Shown here piece by piece: positions 8,870 through 18,360 of a stretch of 64,000 nt of DNA (the stretch's first letter is position 1; every line of letters begins with the position of its first letter). A program made the position numbers and the translations under genes. Location of the stretch: assembly GCF_001984055.1 (NCBI RefSeq), contig NZ_LYVO01000024.1:1-64000 (forward strand), given 5' to 3'. The notes beneath the pieces were generated by a model. It was not told the origin of the DNA. It worked only from the letters and a program-made list of their open reading frames with translations, and searched no databases. Source of the DNA: Variovorax sp. KK3. GTDB lineage: Bacteria; Pseudomonadota; Gammaproteobacteria; Burkholderiales; Burkholderiaceae_C.

Positions 8870-9875
8870 GTGCCACCTCTTGCGCGGCAACTGCCGTGGG
8901 GCCGGGGTTGAAGCAGGCGAAGCCGTGCCCGGCCGCCGGCCAGGCCATCGGCGGCTGCTCGTGCGCGCAGTGCGGCAACGCACGCGGGCAGCGGCCGGCG
9001 AAGGCGCAACCCGGCGGCAACGCGGCGGGCGACGGCACGGTGCCCGCGATCTCCTGCAGCCGCGCGGCGCCGGTGCGCAGCGCGCGGCGCGGCATCGCAC
9101 CCATCAGGCCCTGCGTGTAGGGATGCACGGGCGCGTCGAAAAGCTGCGGCACGGTCGCCTGCTCGGCCACGCGCCCGCCGTAGAGCACCATCACGCGTTC
9201 GGCCATCTCGCACACCACGCCGAGGTCGTGCGTGATCAACACGATGGCGGTGCCCTGCTCACGCTGCAGCTCGGCCAGCAGCGCGAGGATCTGGGCCTGG
9301 ATGCTGACGTCGAGCGCGGTGGTCGGTTCGTCGGCGATCAGCAGGCGCGGCCGGCAGGCCAGCGCCATCGCGATCATCACGCGCTGGCGCATACCGCCGG
9401 AAAGCTGGTGCGGATACATCGCGGCGCGGCGCTCGGCATCGGGAATGCGCACGCGCTCCAGCGCCGCGACGGCTTCGCGCCGGGCCTCGCGCCGGCCCAG
9501 GCCGCGGTGCAGCACCAGTGCCTCGGCCACCTGGCGGCCGATGTCGAGCACGGGGTTCAGCGAGGTCATCGGCTCCTGGAACACCATCGCCATGCGGTTG
9601 CCGCGCAGGCTGCACAGCGTGTCTTCGTCGGCCTGCAGCAGGTCGCGTCCTTCGAAGACGATGCGGCCGGCCTCGACGCGTGTGCCGTTGGGCTGCAGCA
9701 GGCCCATGATGGCCAGCGCGCTCAGGCTCTTGCCGCAGCCGCTCTCGCCGACGATGGCGAGCGTCTCGCCTTCGCGCACGTCGAAGGCCAGCTCGCGCAC
9801 GATGGGGTGGAAGCCGCCCGGCCCGCGCACCGCGATGCGCAAGCCGTCGACCTGGAGCAGGGGAGGCGCGCTCAT
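8859..9875 (-). CDS. ABC transporter ATP-binding protein, DppD/OppD type
   Basis: A 338-residue ATPase with Walker A GESGCGKS near residue 40, the signature LSGGMRQR, Walker B LLIADEPTTALD, and a C-terminal CAFAGRCPRALPHC cysteine cluster of the Dpp/Opp family. It would form a heterodimer with the second ATPase. The start overlaps the permease stop codon (TGATG at 9873-9877), so the two are translationally coupled. Nothing is odd about its length. Confidence 0.92.
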   Translation of the reverse strand: MSAPPLLQVDGLRIAVRGPGGFHPIVRELAFDVREGETLAIVGESGCGKSLSALAIMGLLQPNGTRVEAGRIVFEGRDLLQADEDTLCSLRGNRMAMVFQEPMTSLNPVLDIGRQVAEALVLHRGLGRREARREAVAALERVRIPDAERRAAMYPHQLSGGMRQRVMIAMALACRPRLLIADEPTTALDVSIQAQILALLAELQREQGTAIVLITHDLGVVCEMAERVMVLYGGRVAEQATVPQLFDAPVHPYTQGLMGAMPRRALRTGAARLQEIAGTVPSPAALPPGCAFAGRCPRALPHCAHEQPPMAWPAAGHGFACFNPGPTAVAAQEVAHAD

Positions 9876-10762
9876 CAGGGCAGGGCGCGCGCGAGTCGCG
9901 GATCGAGGATGTCGCGGCAGGCGTCGCCGGTCACGTTGGCCAGCAGCACCAGCGCGGCGAGCGCGATGCCCGGAAAGGCCAGGATCCACGGCGCGCGGCC
10001 CAGGTAGTTGCGGCCCTCGGCCAGCATGTTGCCCCAGCTCGGAATGTCCGGCGGCGTGCCGGCGCCGAGGAAGGACAGCACCGCCTCGAGGATCATCGCC
10101 GAGGCGAAGACGTAGGTGGCCTGCACCAGCACCGGCGACATCAGGTTGGGAATGACGTGGCGGCCCATCAGCCGTGGCAGGCGCGCGCCGTTGGTGATGG
10201 CGGCCTGGATGTAGGGCTGCGCGCGGATGCCCAGCGTGAGGCTGCGCACCAGGCGCGCCATGCGCGGGATCTCGGGGATCGTGATGGCGACGATCACCGT
10301 GCGGATGTCGGCGCCGAACAGCGACATCAGCGCGATGGCGAGCAGCACGCCGGGGATGGCCATCACGCCGTCCATGCAGCGCATGATCACGCCGTCCCAG
10401 CGGCGCAGAAAACCGGCCGCCACGCCGATCGCGAGGCCGATGAGGGTGGTGGCCACCGCGACCGCCGCGCCGATGGCCAGCGACACGCGCGTGCCGTAGG
10501 CAGTGCGCACCGCCACCGAGCGGCCCAGGTGGTCGGTGCCGAACCAGTGCTCCCAGCCCGGCGCGCGCAGCCGCTGGATGGGGTTGAGGCTGCGCGGGTC
10601 CGGCAGCAGCAGCGGCGCGAGCAGGGCGAGCGCGATGAGAAGAAAGAATACGAGGGCGCTGAAGGCCAGCAGCGGATGGCGCCGGGCTCGCCCGGCCCAT
10701 GCTCGCAGCCGGCCGCTGGCGGGCGACGAGGGTGGGGCAGGGGTGTCGAGCACGGCGGCCAT
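9875..10762 (-). CDS. ABC transporter permease, DppC/OppC type
   Basis: A 295-residue inner-membrane permease. It has an N-terminal membrane segment (LLAFSALVFFLLIALALLAP region) followed by the OppC signature GTDHLGRS, about five further hydrophobic segments, and an EAA loop around PEIPRMARLVRS and ITNGARLPRLMGRHVIPN. The ATG at 10762 was taken; an in-frame GTG at 10774, still after the DppB stop codon, is possible. With the DppB-like partner it forms the transport channel. Confidence 0.9.
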   Translation of the reverse strand: MAAVLDTPAPPSSPASGRLRAWAGRARRHPLLAFSALVFFLLIALALLAPLLLPDPRSLNPIQRLRAPGWEHWFGTDHLGRSVAVRTAYGTRVSLAIGAAVAVATTLIGLAIGVAAGFLRRWDGVIMRCMDGVMAIPGVLLAIALMSLFGADIRTVIVAITIPEIPRMARLVRSLTLGIRAQPYIQAAITNGARLPRLMGRHVIPNLMSPVLVQATYVFASAMILEAVLSFLGAGTPPDIPSWGNMLAEGRNYLGRAPWILAFPGIALAALVLLANVTGDACRDILDPRLARALP

Positions 10763-10779
10763 CGCGTCTTTCACGCTCT

Positions 10780-11718
10780 TCAATATCGGATGCGCGGATC
10801 GAAGAGCAGGTAGCCCAGGTCGACCAGCAGGTTGATGGCCGCATAGGTGGCGGCGAAGAGCAGGATCAGGCCCTGCACGATCGGGTAGTCGCGCCGCGAG
10901 ATCGCATCGGCGGCGAGCCGGCCCAGGCCGGGGATGTTGAAGACCGTCTCGGTGACGACCACGCCGCCCAGCAGCGCGGCGATGCCGATGCCCACCACCG
11001 TCAGGATGGGCACCGCCGCGTTCTTCAACGCATGGCGCAGCAGCACCTGCGGGCGCTTCAGGCCTTTGGCGCGCGCGGTGCGGATGTAGTCCTCGGACAG
11101 CACTTCGAGCACGCCGGCGCGCGTGACCCGGGCGATCAGTCCCATGTACAGAAAGGCCAGCGTGATCGCCGGCAGGCACAGGCTGCGCAGGCAGGGCAGC
11201 AGGCCCTCGGCCAGCGGGACGTAACCCTGGGTCGGGAACCAGCCCAACTGCATCGCGAACAGGTACACCAGCAGATAGCCGACCACGAAGACGGGCGTCG
11301 AGTAGCCGGCGACCGCGAGGCCCATCACCGACCGGTCGAGCCAGCTGCCGGCGCGGTAGGCGGCGATGGCGCCGAGCGGGATCGCGCTGGCGACGGCGAT
11401 GACGATGGTCAGCATGGCCAGCAGCAATGTGGGCTCGATGCGCTGTGCGATCAGGCGCGACACGGGCTGTCCCGAGAATATGGACGCGCCCAGGTCGCCG
11501 GACAGCACGCGCCCGAGCCAGCCGAAGAACTGCTCGAGCACCGGCCGGTCGAGCCCGAGCTGGGTGCGGATGGCGGCGATCTGCTCGGGCGTCGCGTAGT
11601 CGCCGGCCAGCACCGCGGCCGGGTCGCCAGGGGTGAGCTGCAGCAGCGCGAACACGAACACGGCCACGAAGCCCAGCACCGGCACGACGGCGAGCAGGCG
11701 ACGCAGCACATAGGCCAT
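10780..11718 (-). CDS. ABC transporter permease, DppB/OppB type
   Basis: A 312-residue permease beginning with the classic DppB N-terminus (YVLRRLLAVVPVLGFV, then TPGDPA) and with six predicted membrane segments. The EAA-loop region DYIRTARAKGLKRPQVLLRHALKN is typical. It is the promoter-proximal gene of an eight-gene minus-strand unit running through the transporter to the fucose-type enzymes. It has an AAAGGA ribosome site and a 14-bp perfect palindrome 22 bp upstream of the start, a likely operator for the divergent LacI protein. Confidence 0.92.
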   Translation of the reverse strand: MAYVLRRLLAVVPVLGFVAVFVFALLQLTPGDPAAVLAGDYATPEQIAAIRTQLGLDRPVLEQFFGWLGRVLSGDLGASIFSGQPVSRLIAQRIEPTLLLAMLTIVIAVASAIPLGAIAAYRAGSWLDRSVMGLAVAGYSTPVFVVGYLLVYLFAMQLGWFPTQGYVPLAEGLLPCLRSLCLPAITLAFLYMGLIARVTRAGVLEVLSEDYIRTARAKGLKRPQVLLRHALKNAAVPILTVVGIGIAALLGGVVVTETVFNIPGLGRLAADAISRRDYPIVQGLILLFAATYAAINLLVDLGYLLFDPRIRY

Positions 11719-11739
11719 CTGGCGGTCCTTTCGTGGGAT

Positions 11740-11753
11740 GTAAAACGTTTTAC
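11740..11753. promoter_or_regulatory. LacI-type operator palindrome
   Basis: The perfect 14-bp palindrome GTAAAACGTTTTAC with a central CG, the layout typical of LacI/GalR operators, lies in the divergent region between the transporter operon and the lacI-type gene. Its placement just upstream of the dppB-like start suits repression of the transporter unit. Binding by the neighbouring regulator is inferred. Confidence 0.7.
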
Positions 11754-11860
11754 GAATTTACGTGCTGCTGCGAATGAGTGGCATCGGTGGAAACCTGTGC
11801 AAGGGAAAACACCGAAGGAATTCATTCATTCAGAAGCACTGCAGCGCCGGCGGTGCATCA

Positions 11861-11881
11861 TGATTGAATCGTTTTATTCAC
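11861..11881. promoter_or_regulatory. Second, imperfect LacI-type operator
   Basis: The imperfect palindrome TTGAATCGTTTTATTCA shares the half-site CGTTTTA with the perfect palindrome about 120 bp away and sits 8 bp before the lacI-type start codon. It could give autoregulation or a DNA loop between two sites. Lower confidence because one half is degenerate. Confidence 0.45.
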
Positions 11882-11888
11882 CGATGAC

Positions 11889-12953
11889 ATGAGCGACGCC
11901 CGCCCGCCTTCGAACGCCACCATTCACGACGTCGCCCGCCTGGCCGCGGTGTCGGTGGCGACGGTGTCGAACGTGCTCAATGCATCGCGCCCGGTCGCGG
12001 CAGCGACGCGCGAGCGGGTGCTGAAGGCCGTTGCGGCGCTGGGCTACACACCGCATGCGGCGGCGCGCAGCATGCGCGGCCGCGGCAGCGGGCTCATCGG
12101 TCTGATCGTGGCCGACATCACCAACCCGTTCTTCACCTCACTGGTCCACGCGGTGGAGCGCGCGGCCCAGGGCGCGGGCTACGCGGTACTGCTGTGCAAC
12201 AGCGACGAGGACCCGGCGCGCGAGCAGCAGCATCTGCAACTGCTGCGCACGCAGCGGGTGGACGGCATCATCCTCGCCGCCACCGGCCATGCCTCGCACG
12301 AGCGCGCCGCCGCGCTGGGCCAGACGCAGGCGCCGGTGGTGCTGGTCGACCGCGGCTCGGCCGAGTTCGGGCGCGATGCGGTGATGCTCGACAACCGCCG
12401 CGCCAGCCTGGAGGCGGTGCGGCACATCATCGGCTTCGGGCACCGACGGATCGCGATGCTGTCGGGCCCCGCCACCGTGAGCACCGCTGCCGAGCGCCTG
12501 GCCGGCTACCGCGAGGCCCTGCTCGAAGGCGGCCTCGCCTACGACGAGCGCTGGGTGCACGACACCGGCTACCGCGAAGAGCGGGCCTACGACGCGGCCT
12601 GCGAGATGCTGCGCACGCGCGATCGGCCGACGGCCGTGTTCGCGGCCAACAACCTGATCGCGATCGGCCTGATGCGCGCGATCGCCGACCTGGGGTTGCA
12701 TTGCCCGGAAGACGTGTCGGTGGTGAGCATCGACGACTTCGCCTGGGCCAACGCCTTTCGCCCGCGCATGACCACGGTGGCGCAGCCGGTCGCGGCGATG
12801 GGCGAGTCGGCGGTGCGCATGCTGCTGTCGCGCATCGACCGCAGCGCGGCCGCGCTGCCGCCGCGCACCGAGATCATGGCGCCCATGCTGGTGGTGCGCG
12901 ACTCCTGCTGCGCGCCGCCGCAGCGCGTGACGGCCGGCGTGGTGGTGTCGTGA
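11889..12953 (+). CDS. LacI-family transcriptional regulator
   Basis: A 354-residue LacI/GalR repressor. The N-terminal helix-turn-helix is ATIHDVARLAAVSVATVSNVLN (residues 10-31) with the hinge helix around HAAARSMRG, followed by a periplasmic-binding-protein-like effector domain (IGLIVADITNPFF to the end). It is divergent from the Dpp-type transporter and fucose-type genes, and two CG-centred palindromes lie between them, so it most likely represses that operon until a sugar effector binds. The stop codon overlaps the GTG start of the amidase gene (GTGA). Confidence 0.92.
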   Translation: MSDARPPSNATIHDVARLAAVSVATVSNVLNASRPVAAATRERVLKAVAALGYTPHAAARSMRGRGSGLIGLIVADITNPFFTSLVHAVERAAQGAGYAVLLCNSDEDPAREQQHLQLLRTQRVDGIILAATGHASHERAAALGQTQAPVVLVDRGSAEFGRDAVMLDNRRASLEAVRHIIGFGHRRIAMLSGPATVSTAAERLAGYREALLEGGLAYDERWVHDTGYREERAYDAACEMLRTRDRPTAVFAANNLIAIGLMRAIADLGLHCPEDVSVVSIDDFAWANAFRPRMTTVAQPVAAMGESAVRMLLSRIDRSAAALPPRTEIMAPMLVVRDSCCAPPQRVTAGVVVS

Positions 12954-14392
12954 GCGACGAACTGATCCGGCTGTCGGCCAGCCGCGTGGCCGACCTGCTG
13001 CGCGCGAAGGCGATCCGGCCATCGGACCTGGTGAAGGCCGCGGCCGCGCGCATCGAGGCGGTCGATGGCCGGCTCAACGCGCTGCCGGTGCGCTGCTTCG
13101 AGCGCGCCCGCGCGCAGGCGCGCTCGCTCGAAGAGGCAGGCGACGCGGGAAAGTTGCTGGGCGGTATCCCGATCGTGGTCAAGGACAACAACGACGTCGG
13201 CGGCGTCGGCACCTCGGGCGGCACGCCGATCTTTCGCGACCGGGTGGCGGTGAGCTCGGATCGCACCATCGCATTGCTCGAAGCGCGCGGCGCGATTCCG
13301 GTGGCCAAGGCGAACCTGTCGGAACTCGGCGGTGCCAACACCACCAACCGCGTGTTCGGCGCGACGCGCCATCCTTACGACCTGGCGTTGACCTGCGGCG
13401 GGTCGTCCGGCGGCTCGGCGGTGGCGGTGGCCACCGGGCAGGTGTGGCTGGCGCACGGCAACGACGTGGGCGGCAGCCTGCGCATCCCGCCCGCCTTCTG
13501 CGGCGTGGTGGGGCTGCGGCCGACGCCGGGGCGGGTGGTGCGCAAAGAGTTGTGCGACCCGTTTGACACGGTGATGGTCGACGGGCCGATCGCCCGGTCG
13601 GTCGAAGACGTGGCGCTGATGTTCGATGCGATGGTGGGCTTCGACGCGCGCGACCCGCTCAGTTCACCGTCGCCGGACGGACCTTTTCGCGGGGCGGGGC
13701 GCAGCCCGGCGCGGCCCGGCGGGTGCGTGGCCTTCAGTGCCTCGCCGGGTGGCCTGCCGGTGGATGCCGAAATCGCGGCGGTCTGCGAGCGCGCCGTGCA
13801 GCGCCTGGCGGCCGGGGGTCTGCACGTAGTGGCCGACGAGCCCGCGACCGAGGGCCTGCGCGACACCGTGCTGGCGCTGCGCGGCGATGCCTATGCCCGC
13901 AGCTGGGAGCCGCTGCTCGATGCCCATCGCGGCGACTTCACGCCCGAGGTGCTGGCAGACATCGAACGCGGGCTGCGCCAGCCGCCGGCAGCGCTGCGCG
14001 CGGCGCTGCGCCATCGCGCCGACCTGCAGCGCGGGGTGACCGATTTCCTGCAGCGCCACGACTTCTTCCTGTGCCCGGCCACGCAGGCCATGCCCTTCCC
14101 GGTCGAGACGCGCTGGCCCACCGACATCGGCGGCGTGCGGCTCACCGACTACGTCGACTGGATCCTGATCGATTACGCCTGGTCGCTGGTCGCCTGCCCC
14201 GTGCTGGCGCTGCCGGTCGGGCGCAGCGCCTCGGGCCTGCCGGTCGGCTTGCAGGTGATGGGCCCGCCGCGCTCCGAGGCGGCGCTACTGCGCTTCGGCG
14301 CCTGGATCGAGCGCGAACTGGCGACGCCCACCGCGCCGGTCGACCCTCCCCTCTCCCCGGAGCGCGCCGCACCTGCTACAAACGGGCCATGA
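12950..14392 (+). CDS. Amidase (amidase-signature family)
   Basis: A 480-residue amidase-signature enzyme. The catalytic Ser-cisSer-Lys elements are visible: Lys in GIPIVVKDN (near residue 78) and the serines in [16 protein letters not shown] (near 150-165), followed by [19 protein letters not shown]. It hydrolyses an amide bond, but the substrate cannot be told from sequence. The GTG start at 12950 overlaps the lacI-type stop codon by 4 bp, and its own stop overlaps the aroQ ATG. Being tied to the LacI regulator, it may process what the divergent transporter imports. Confidence 0.88.
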   Translation: MSDELIRLSASRVADLLRAKAIRPSDLVKAAAARIEAVDGRLNALPVRCFERARAQARSLEEAGDAGKLLGGIPIVVKDNNDVGGVGTSGGTPIFRDRVAVSSDRTIALLEARGAIPVAKANLSELGGANTTNRVFGATRHPYDLALTCGGSSGGSAVAVATGQVWLAHGNDVGGSLRIPPAFCGVVGLRPTPGRVVRKELCDPFDTVMVDGPIARSVEDVALMFDAMVGFDARDPLSSPSPDGPFRGAGRSPARPGGCVAFSASPGGLPVDAEIAAVCERAVQRLAAGGLHVVADEPATEGLRDTVLALRGDAYARSWEPLLDAHRGDFTPEVLADIERGLRQPPAALRAALRHRADLQRGVTDFLQRHDFFLCPATQAMPFPVETRWPTDIGGVRLTDYVDWILIDYAWSLVACPVLALPVGRSASGLPVGLQVMGPPRSEAALLRFGAWIERELATPTAPVDPPLSPERAAPATNGP

Positions 14393-14844
14393 AAAAGATC
14401 CTCGTCCTCAACGGCCCCAATCTCAACCTGCTCGGCACCCGCGAGCCCGCGCAGTACGGCCACGAGACGCTGGCCGACGTCGAGCGCCTGTGCGCCGAGG
14501 CGGGCACGAAACTGGGCGTGGCCATCGAGTGCCGGCAGTCGAACCACGAAGGCCAGCTGATCGACTGGATCCACGAGGCCGGCCGCGACGTGGCCGCCGG
14601 CACCATGCTGGGGGTGGTGATGAACCCCGGCGCCTACACCCACACCTCGGTCGCGCTGCACGACGCCATCAAGGGCGCCAGCGTGCCGCTGGTCGAGTTG
14701 CACATCTCGAACGTGCATGCGCGCGAGGAATTTCGCCACCACTCGTACATTTCGCCGGCGGCGCGCGGCATCATCGTCGGCTTCGGCGTGAAGGGCTATG
14801 CGCTGGCGATCGATGCGCTGGTGCGGGTGAGCACTGCGTCGTGA
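14389..14844 (+). CDS. aroQ: 3-dehydroquinate dehydratase, type II
   Basis: A 151-residue type II dehydroquinase of normal length, which makes 3-dehydroshikimate in the shikimate pathway. Signatures are [15 protein letters not shown], the active-site loop with Tyr (QYG), [47 protein letters not shown] with the catalytic His, and [11 protein letters not shown]. Its ATG overlaps the amidase stop codon (ATGA) and its stop overlaps the following GTG start, which places an ordinary biosynthetic gene inside a LacI-headed string of coupled genes. Confidence 0.96.
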   Translation: MKKILVLNGPNLNLLGTREPAQYGHETLADVERLCAEAGTKLGVAIECRQSNHEGQLIDWIHEAGRDVAAGTMLGVVMNPGAYTHTSVALHDAIKGASVPLVELHISNVHAREEFRHHSYISPAARGIIVGFGVKGYALAIDALVRVSTAS

Positions 14845-15473
14845 GCACGGAAGGCTTGTTCGCAGGCGCCGACGGCGCGCTGCGCTGCCGCTGGTGCGAG
14901 TCCACCGAGGCCTACCAGCACTACCACGACCACGAATGGGGATTCCCGGTGACCGACGACCGGCGCCTGTTCGAGAAGCTGTGCCTCGAAGGCTTCCAGG
15001 CCGGGCTCAGCTGGCTGACCATCCTCAACAAGCGCGAGGCCTTCAGGCGCGGCTTCGCGCAGTTCGACGCCGAGCGCGTGGCGCGCTTCAAGGCCAAGGA
15101 CGTGGAGCGCCTGCTGGGCGACGCGGGCATCGTGCGGCACCGCGGCAAGATCGAATCGGCCATCAACAACGCGCAGCGCGTGCTGGCACTGCGCGAGGAA
15201 TTCGGGTCGCTGGCCGCCTATGCCTGGCGCTTCGAGCCCGATCCGGCGTCGCGGCCGTCTCGCATCACCTATGCGGCGTTGAAGACCATGACGACCTCGC
15301 CCGAGTCGATCGCGATGTCGAAGGATCTGAAGAAGCGGGGCTGGAGCTTCGTCGGGCCGACCACGGTCTATGCGTTCATGCAGGCCATGGGGCTGGTGAA
15401 CGACCACGTGGAGCAGTGCCACGCTCGCTCGCTGGCGCTGGAGGCCAGGGCGGGGCTGAAGCCGCCGCGCTGA
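14841..15473 (+). CDS. tag: DNA-3-methyladenine glycosylase I
   Basis: A 210-residue Tag-family base-excision repair glycosylase that removes 3-methyladenine from alkylated DNA. Family features are the N-terminal zinc-binding CRWCES and [10 protein letters not shown], the helix-hairpin region [24 protein letters not shown], and the C-terminal zinc ligands in [11 protein letters not shown]. The GTG start at 14841 overlaps the aroQ stop codon. It ends 31 bp before the convergent spoVR gene. Confidence 0.95.
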   Translation: MSTEGLFAGADGALRCRWCESTEAYQHYHDHEWGFPVTDDRRLFEKLCLEGFQAGLSWLTILNKREAFRRGFAQFDAERVARFKAKDVERLLGDAGIVRHRGKIESAINNAQRVLALREEFGSLAAYAWRFEPDPASRPSRITYAALKTMTTSPESIAMSKDLKKRGWSFVGPTTVYAFMQAMGLVNDHVEQCHARSLALEARAGLKPPR

Positions 15474-15504
15474 CCAGCCCTGCCTTCTGCCTGTCTGCGG
15501 TCTG

Positions 15505-17022
15505 CTAGGCCGACTGAGGGCCGGCCACCTTGCGGTGGCTGATGCGGCCTTGGCTGTCGACGCTCTCCAGGTGCACGTCGAAGCCCCAGAGCCGGGCCAC
15601 GTGCTTGAGCACTTCCGACGCGTTGTCGTGCAGCGGCCGGTCGTTGTGCTGGGTGTGGCGCAGCGTGAGCGCCCGGTCGCCGCGCAGGTTGACGCTCCAG
15701 ACCTGGATGTTGGGCTCGCGGTGGTTCAGGTCGTATTGCCGCGACAGCGACTCGCGCAGCTGACGGTAGCCGCTGTCGTCGTGGATGGCCGACACCTCGA
15801 GTTCGGGGTCGGCTTCCTTATCGGTGATGGCGAAGAAGCGGAAGTCGCGCATGAGCTTGGGCGACAGGAACTGGCCGATGAAGCTCTCGTCCTTGAAGTT
15901 GCGCATGGCGTAGTCCAGCGCGGGCTGCCAGGGCGTTCCGGCCATGTCGGGGAACCAGCGGCGGTCTTCCTCGGTCGGGTTCTCGCAGATGCGCCGCAGG
16001 TCGGTGTACATCGCGAAGCCCAGGGCGTAGGGGTTGATGCCGCTGTAGGCGCGGTGGCCGATGGGCGGCTGGTAGACCACGTTGGTGTGCGACTGCAGCC
16101 ACTCCATCATGAAGCCGTCGGCCAGCAGGCCTTCGTCGTACAGCGTGTTGAGCAGGGTGTAGTGCCAGAAGGTGGCCCAACCCTCGTTCATCACCTGCGT
16201 CTGGCGCTGCGGATAGAAGTATTGCCCGATCTTGCGCACGATGCGCACCACTTCGCGCTGCCAGAAGTCCAACAATGGTGCATTTTTCTCGATGAAGTAC
16301 AGGAGGTTCTCCTGCGGCTCCGACGGGAAACGCTTCGCGGCCTCTTCTTCTTCGGCCGTGCGGCCGGCGCGACGGGGCAGGGTGCGCCAGAGGTCGTTGA
16401 CCTGCTGCTGCAGATGGTGCTCGCGCTCCTCGCGCCGAGTTTGTTCCTGGCTCAGCGACAGGCGCTGCGGCCGGCGGTAGCGGTCGACGCCGTGGTTCAT
16501 CAGCGCGTGGCAGGAGTCGAGCAGGTCTTCGACCGCGGCGACGCCGTGGCGCTCCTCGCATTCGCTGATGTAGTTCCGCGCGTAGACCAGGTAGTCGATG
16601 ATGGACGAGGCATCCGTCCACATCTTGAACAGGTAGTTGCCCTTGAAGAAGCTGTTGTGGCCGTAGGCCGCGTGGGCGATCACCAGGGCCTGCATGGACA
16701 TGGTGTTCTCTTCCATCAGGTACGAGATGCAGGGATCGGAATTGATCACGATCTCGTACGCCAGCCCCATGTGGCCGCGCCGATAGTTCTTCTCGGTGCT
16801 GATGAACTGCTTGCCGTAGGACCAGTGGCGGTAGATGACGGGCATGCCCACCGATGCGTAGGCATCCATCATCTGCTCGGCCGTGATGATCTCGAGCTGG
16901 TTGGCGTAGGTGTCGAGCTTGTAGCCGCGTGCCACGCGGGCGATCTCGCTGTGGTAGCGCTCGATCAGGTCGAAGGTCCAGTCGGAGGGACTGGGCAGAG
17001 GTTCCCGTTTCTTGGCGTTCAA
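15505..17022 (-). CDS. SpoVR-family protein (YcgB-like)
   Basis: A 505-residue SpoVR-family protein, matching the E. coli YcgB length (about 510). Family sequences include HWSYGKQF near residue 67, YEIVINSDPCISYLMEEN, HAAYGHNSFFK and GWATFWHY. The molecular activity is not established. The only suitable start is TTG at 17022, which overlaps the YeaH-like stop codon (TTGA) and follows a GAGGGGG stretch. It is the last gene of prkA-yeaH-spoVR, a set conserved across proteobacteria and tied to stress and nitrogen starvation in E. coli. Confidence 0.92.
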   Translation of the reverse strand: MNAKKREPLPSPSDWTFDLIERYHSEIARVARGYKLDTYANQLEIITAEQMMDAYASVGMPVIYRHWSYGKQFISTEKNYRRGHMGLAYEIVINSDPCISYLMEENTMSMQALVIAHAAYGHNSFFKGNYLFKMWTDASSIIDYLVYARNYISECEERHGVAAVEDLLDSCHALMNHGVDRYRRPQRLSLSQEQTRREEREHHLQQQVNDLWRTLPRRAGRTAEEEEAAKRFPSEPQENLLYFIEKNAPLLDFWQREVVRIVRKIGQYFYPQRQTQVMNEGWATFWHYTLLNTLYDEGLLADGFMMEWLQSHTNVVYQPPIGHRAYSGINPYALGFAMYTDLRRICENPTEEDRRWFPDMAGTPWQPALDYAMRNFKDESFIGQFLSPKLMRDFRFFAITDKEADPELEVSAIHDDSGYRQLRESLSRQYDLNHREPNIQVWSVNLRGDRALTLRHTQHNDRPLHDNASEVLKHVARLWGFDVHLESVDSQGRISHRKVAGPQSA

Positions 17023-18311
17023 ACCGTCCCCCTCTCTTTCTTGAACAGGTCGCGGAACACCGGGTAGATGTCGGCCGCGTCCGAGACCTTTCGCATCGCG
17101 AAGTTCTTGTGGGAGTCGACCAACTGGGTGTATTCCTCCCACATGTTCTGCTCGGCCTCGGCCACCTGTACGTAAGCGTAGTAGCGCACCGCCGGCAGGA
17201 TGTGGTCGGCCAGCAATTCGCGGCAGCGGCCGCTGTCCTGGTGCCAGTTGTCGCCGTCGCTGGCCTGCGCGCCGTAGATGTTCCACTCGCTGCTGGGGAA
17301 GCGTGCGCGGATGATGTCCTGCATCAGCGTGAGCGCGCTCGACACCACGGTGCCGCCGGTTTCGGTGGCGTGGAAGAACTCTTCCTCGCTGACTTCGCTG
17401 GCTTGCGTGTGGTGGCGGATGAAGACCAGCTCGATCTTCTCGTAGTGCCGCGTCAGGAACAGGTACAGCAGCATGAAGAAGCGCTTGGACATGTCCTTGC
17501 GCGCCTCGTCCATGGAGCCCGACACGTCCATCAGGCAGAACATCACCGCCTTGGCCGACGGGATCGGCACCCGGACGCGGTTGCGGTAGCGCAGGTCGAT
17601 CGGGTCGAGGTAGGGGATGTGCCGGGCCTTGGCCTTCAGCTCCTCGATGCGGGCCTCGGTGTCGCGGATCTCGCGCTGCAGCAGGGCGTCGTCCACGCGC
17701 GGGCTGCGCTTGAGGTGAAGCAGGTGTGCTTCGAGCTCGCGGATCTCGCGCCGCGAGTCGCCGCCCAGCGCGATGCGCCGTGCCAGCGCGCCGCGCATCG
17801 AGCGCACCACGTGCAGGTTGGTCGGCATGCCGTCCTGCGTGAAGCCGGCGCGGTGGCTCTTCCATTCCGGCACTTCGGCCAGCTGGGTACGAATCAGGTG
17901 GGGCAGGGCGAGGTCTTCGAAGAAGACCCGCATGAACTCTTCCTTAGTGAGGCGGAAGACGAAATCGTCTTCGCCGCCTTCGCCGTCACCGGCCTGCGAG
18001 CCGCTGCCGGAGCCGCCTCCGCCGCCTTGCGGACGCTCGATGCGGTCGCCCTTGACGTACTCGCGGTTGCCCGGATGCACGTACTCGCGGTTGCCGCCGG
18101 GGCCGTGCCCGAAGACGGGCTCGGACACGTCACGCTTGGGCAGCGTGATGTCCTCGCCTTGCTCCAGGTCGCGGATGTTGCGGCCGCTGACGGCGCGGCG
18201 AACCGCTTCGCCGATCTGCTCGCGGTAGCGCCGCAGGAACCGCTCGCGGTTGCCGATGGACTTGTTCTTGCCCGACAGCCGGCGGTCGATGATCTGCTGC
18301 AGCATGGCCAC
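17019..18311 (-). CDS. yeaH: YeaH/YhbH family protein (DUF444, von Willebrand A-like)
   Basis: A 430-residue protein. The N-terminus IIDRRLSGKNKSIGNRERFL matches YeaH. A Gly/Ser-rich linker lies around residues 90-110, and a C-terminal von Willebrand A-like domain carries the metal-site motif DVSGSMDEA near residue 250. It is thought to act with the PrkA kinase. GTG at 18311 is the probable start because AGGAG lies 8 bases upstream; an ATG at 18305 is the alternative. It overlaps spoVR by 4 bp and lies 49 bp after prkA. Confidence 0.92.
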   Translation of the reverse strand: MAMLQQIIDRRLSGKNKSIGNRERFLRRYREQIGEAVRRAVSGRNIRDLEQGEDITLPKRDVSEPVFGHGPGGNREYVHPGNREYVKGDRIERPQGGGGGSGSGSQAGDGEGGEDDFVFRLTKEEFMRVFFEDLALPHLIRTQLAEVPEWKSHRAGFTQDGMPTNLHVVRSMRGALARRIALGGDSRREIRELEAHLLHLKRSPRVDDALLQREIRDTEARIEELKAKARHIPYLDPIDLRYRNRVRVPIPSAKAVMFCLMDVSGSMDEARKDMSKRFFMLLYLFLTRHYEKIELVFIRHHTQASEVSEEEFFHATETGGTVVSSALTLMQDIIRARFPSSEWNIYGAQASDGDNWHQDSGRCRELLADHILPAVRYYAYVQVAEAEQNMWEEYTQLVDSHKNFAMRKVSDAADIYPVFRDLFKKERGTV

Positions 18312-18360
18312 GGCCGAAACTCCTTGTCAGTTCATCCTTGACGCTTCGTCATGAACTCTT

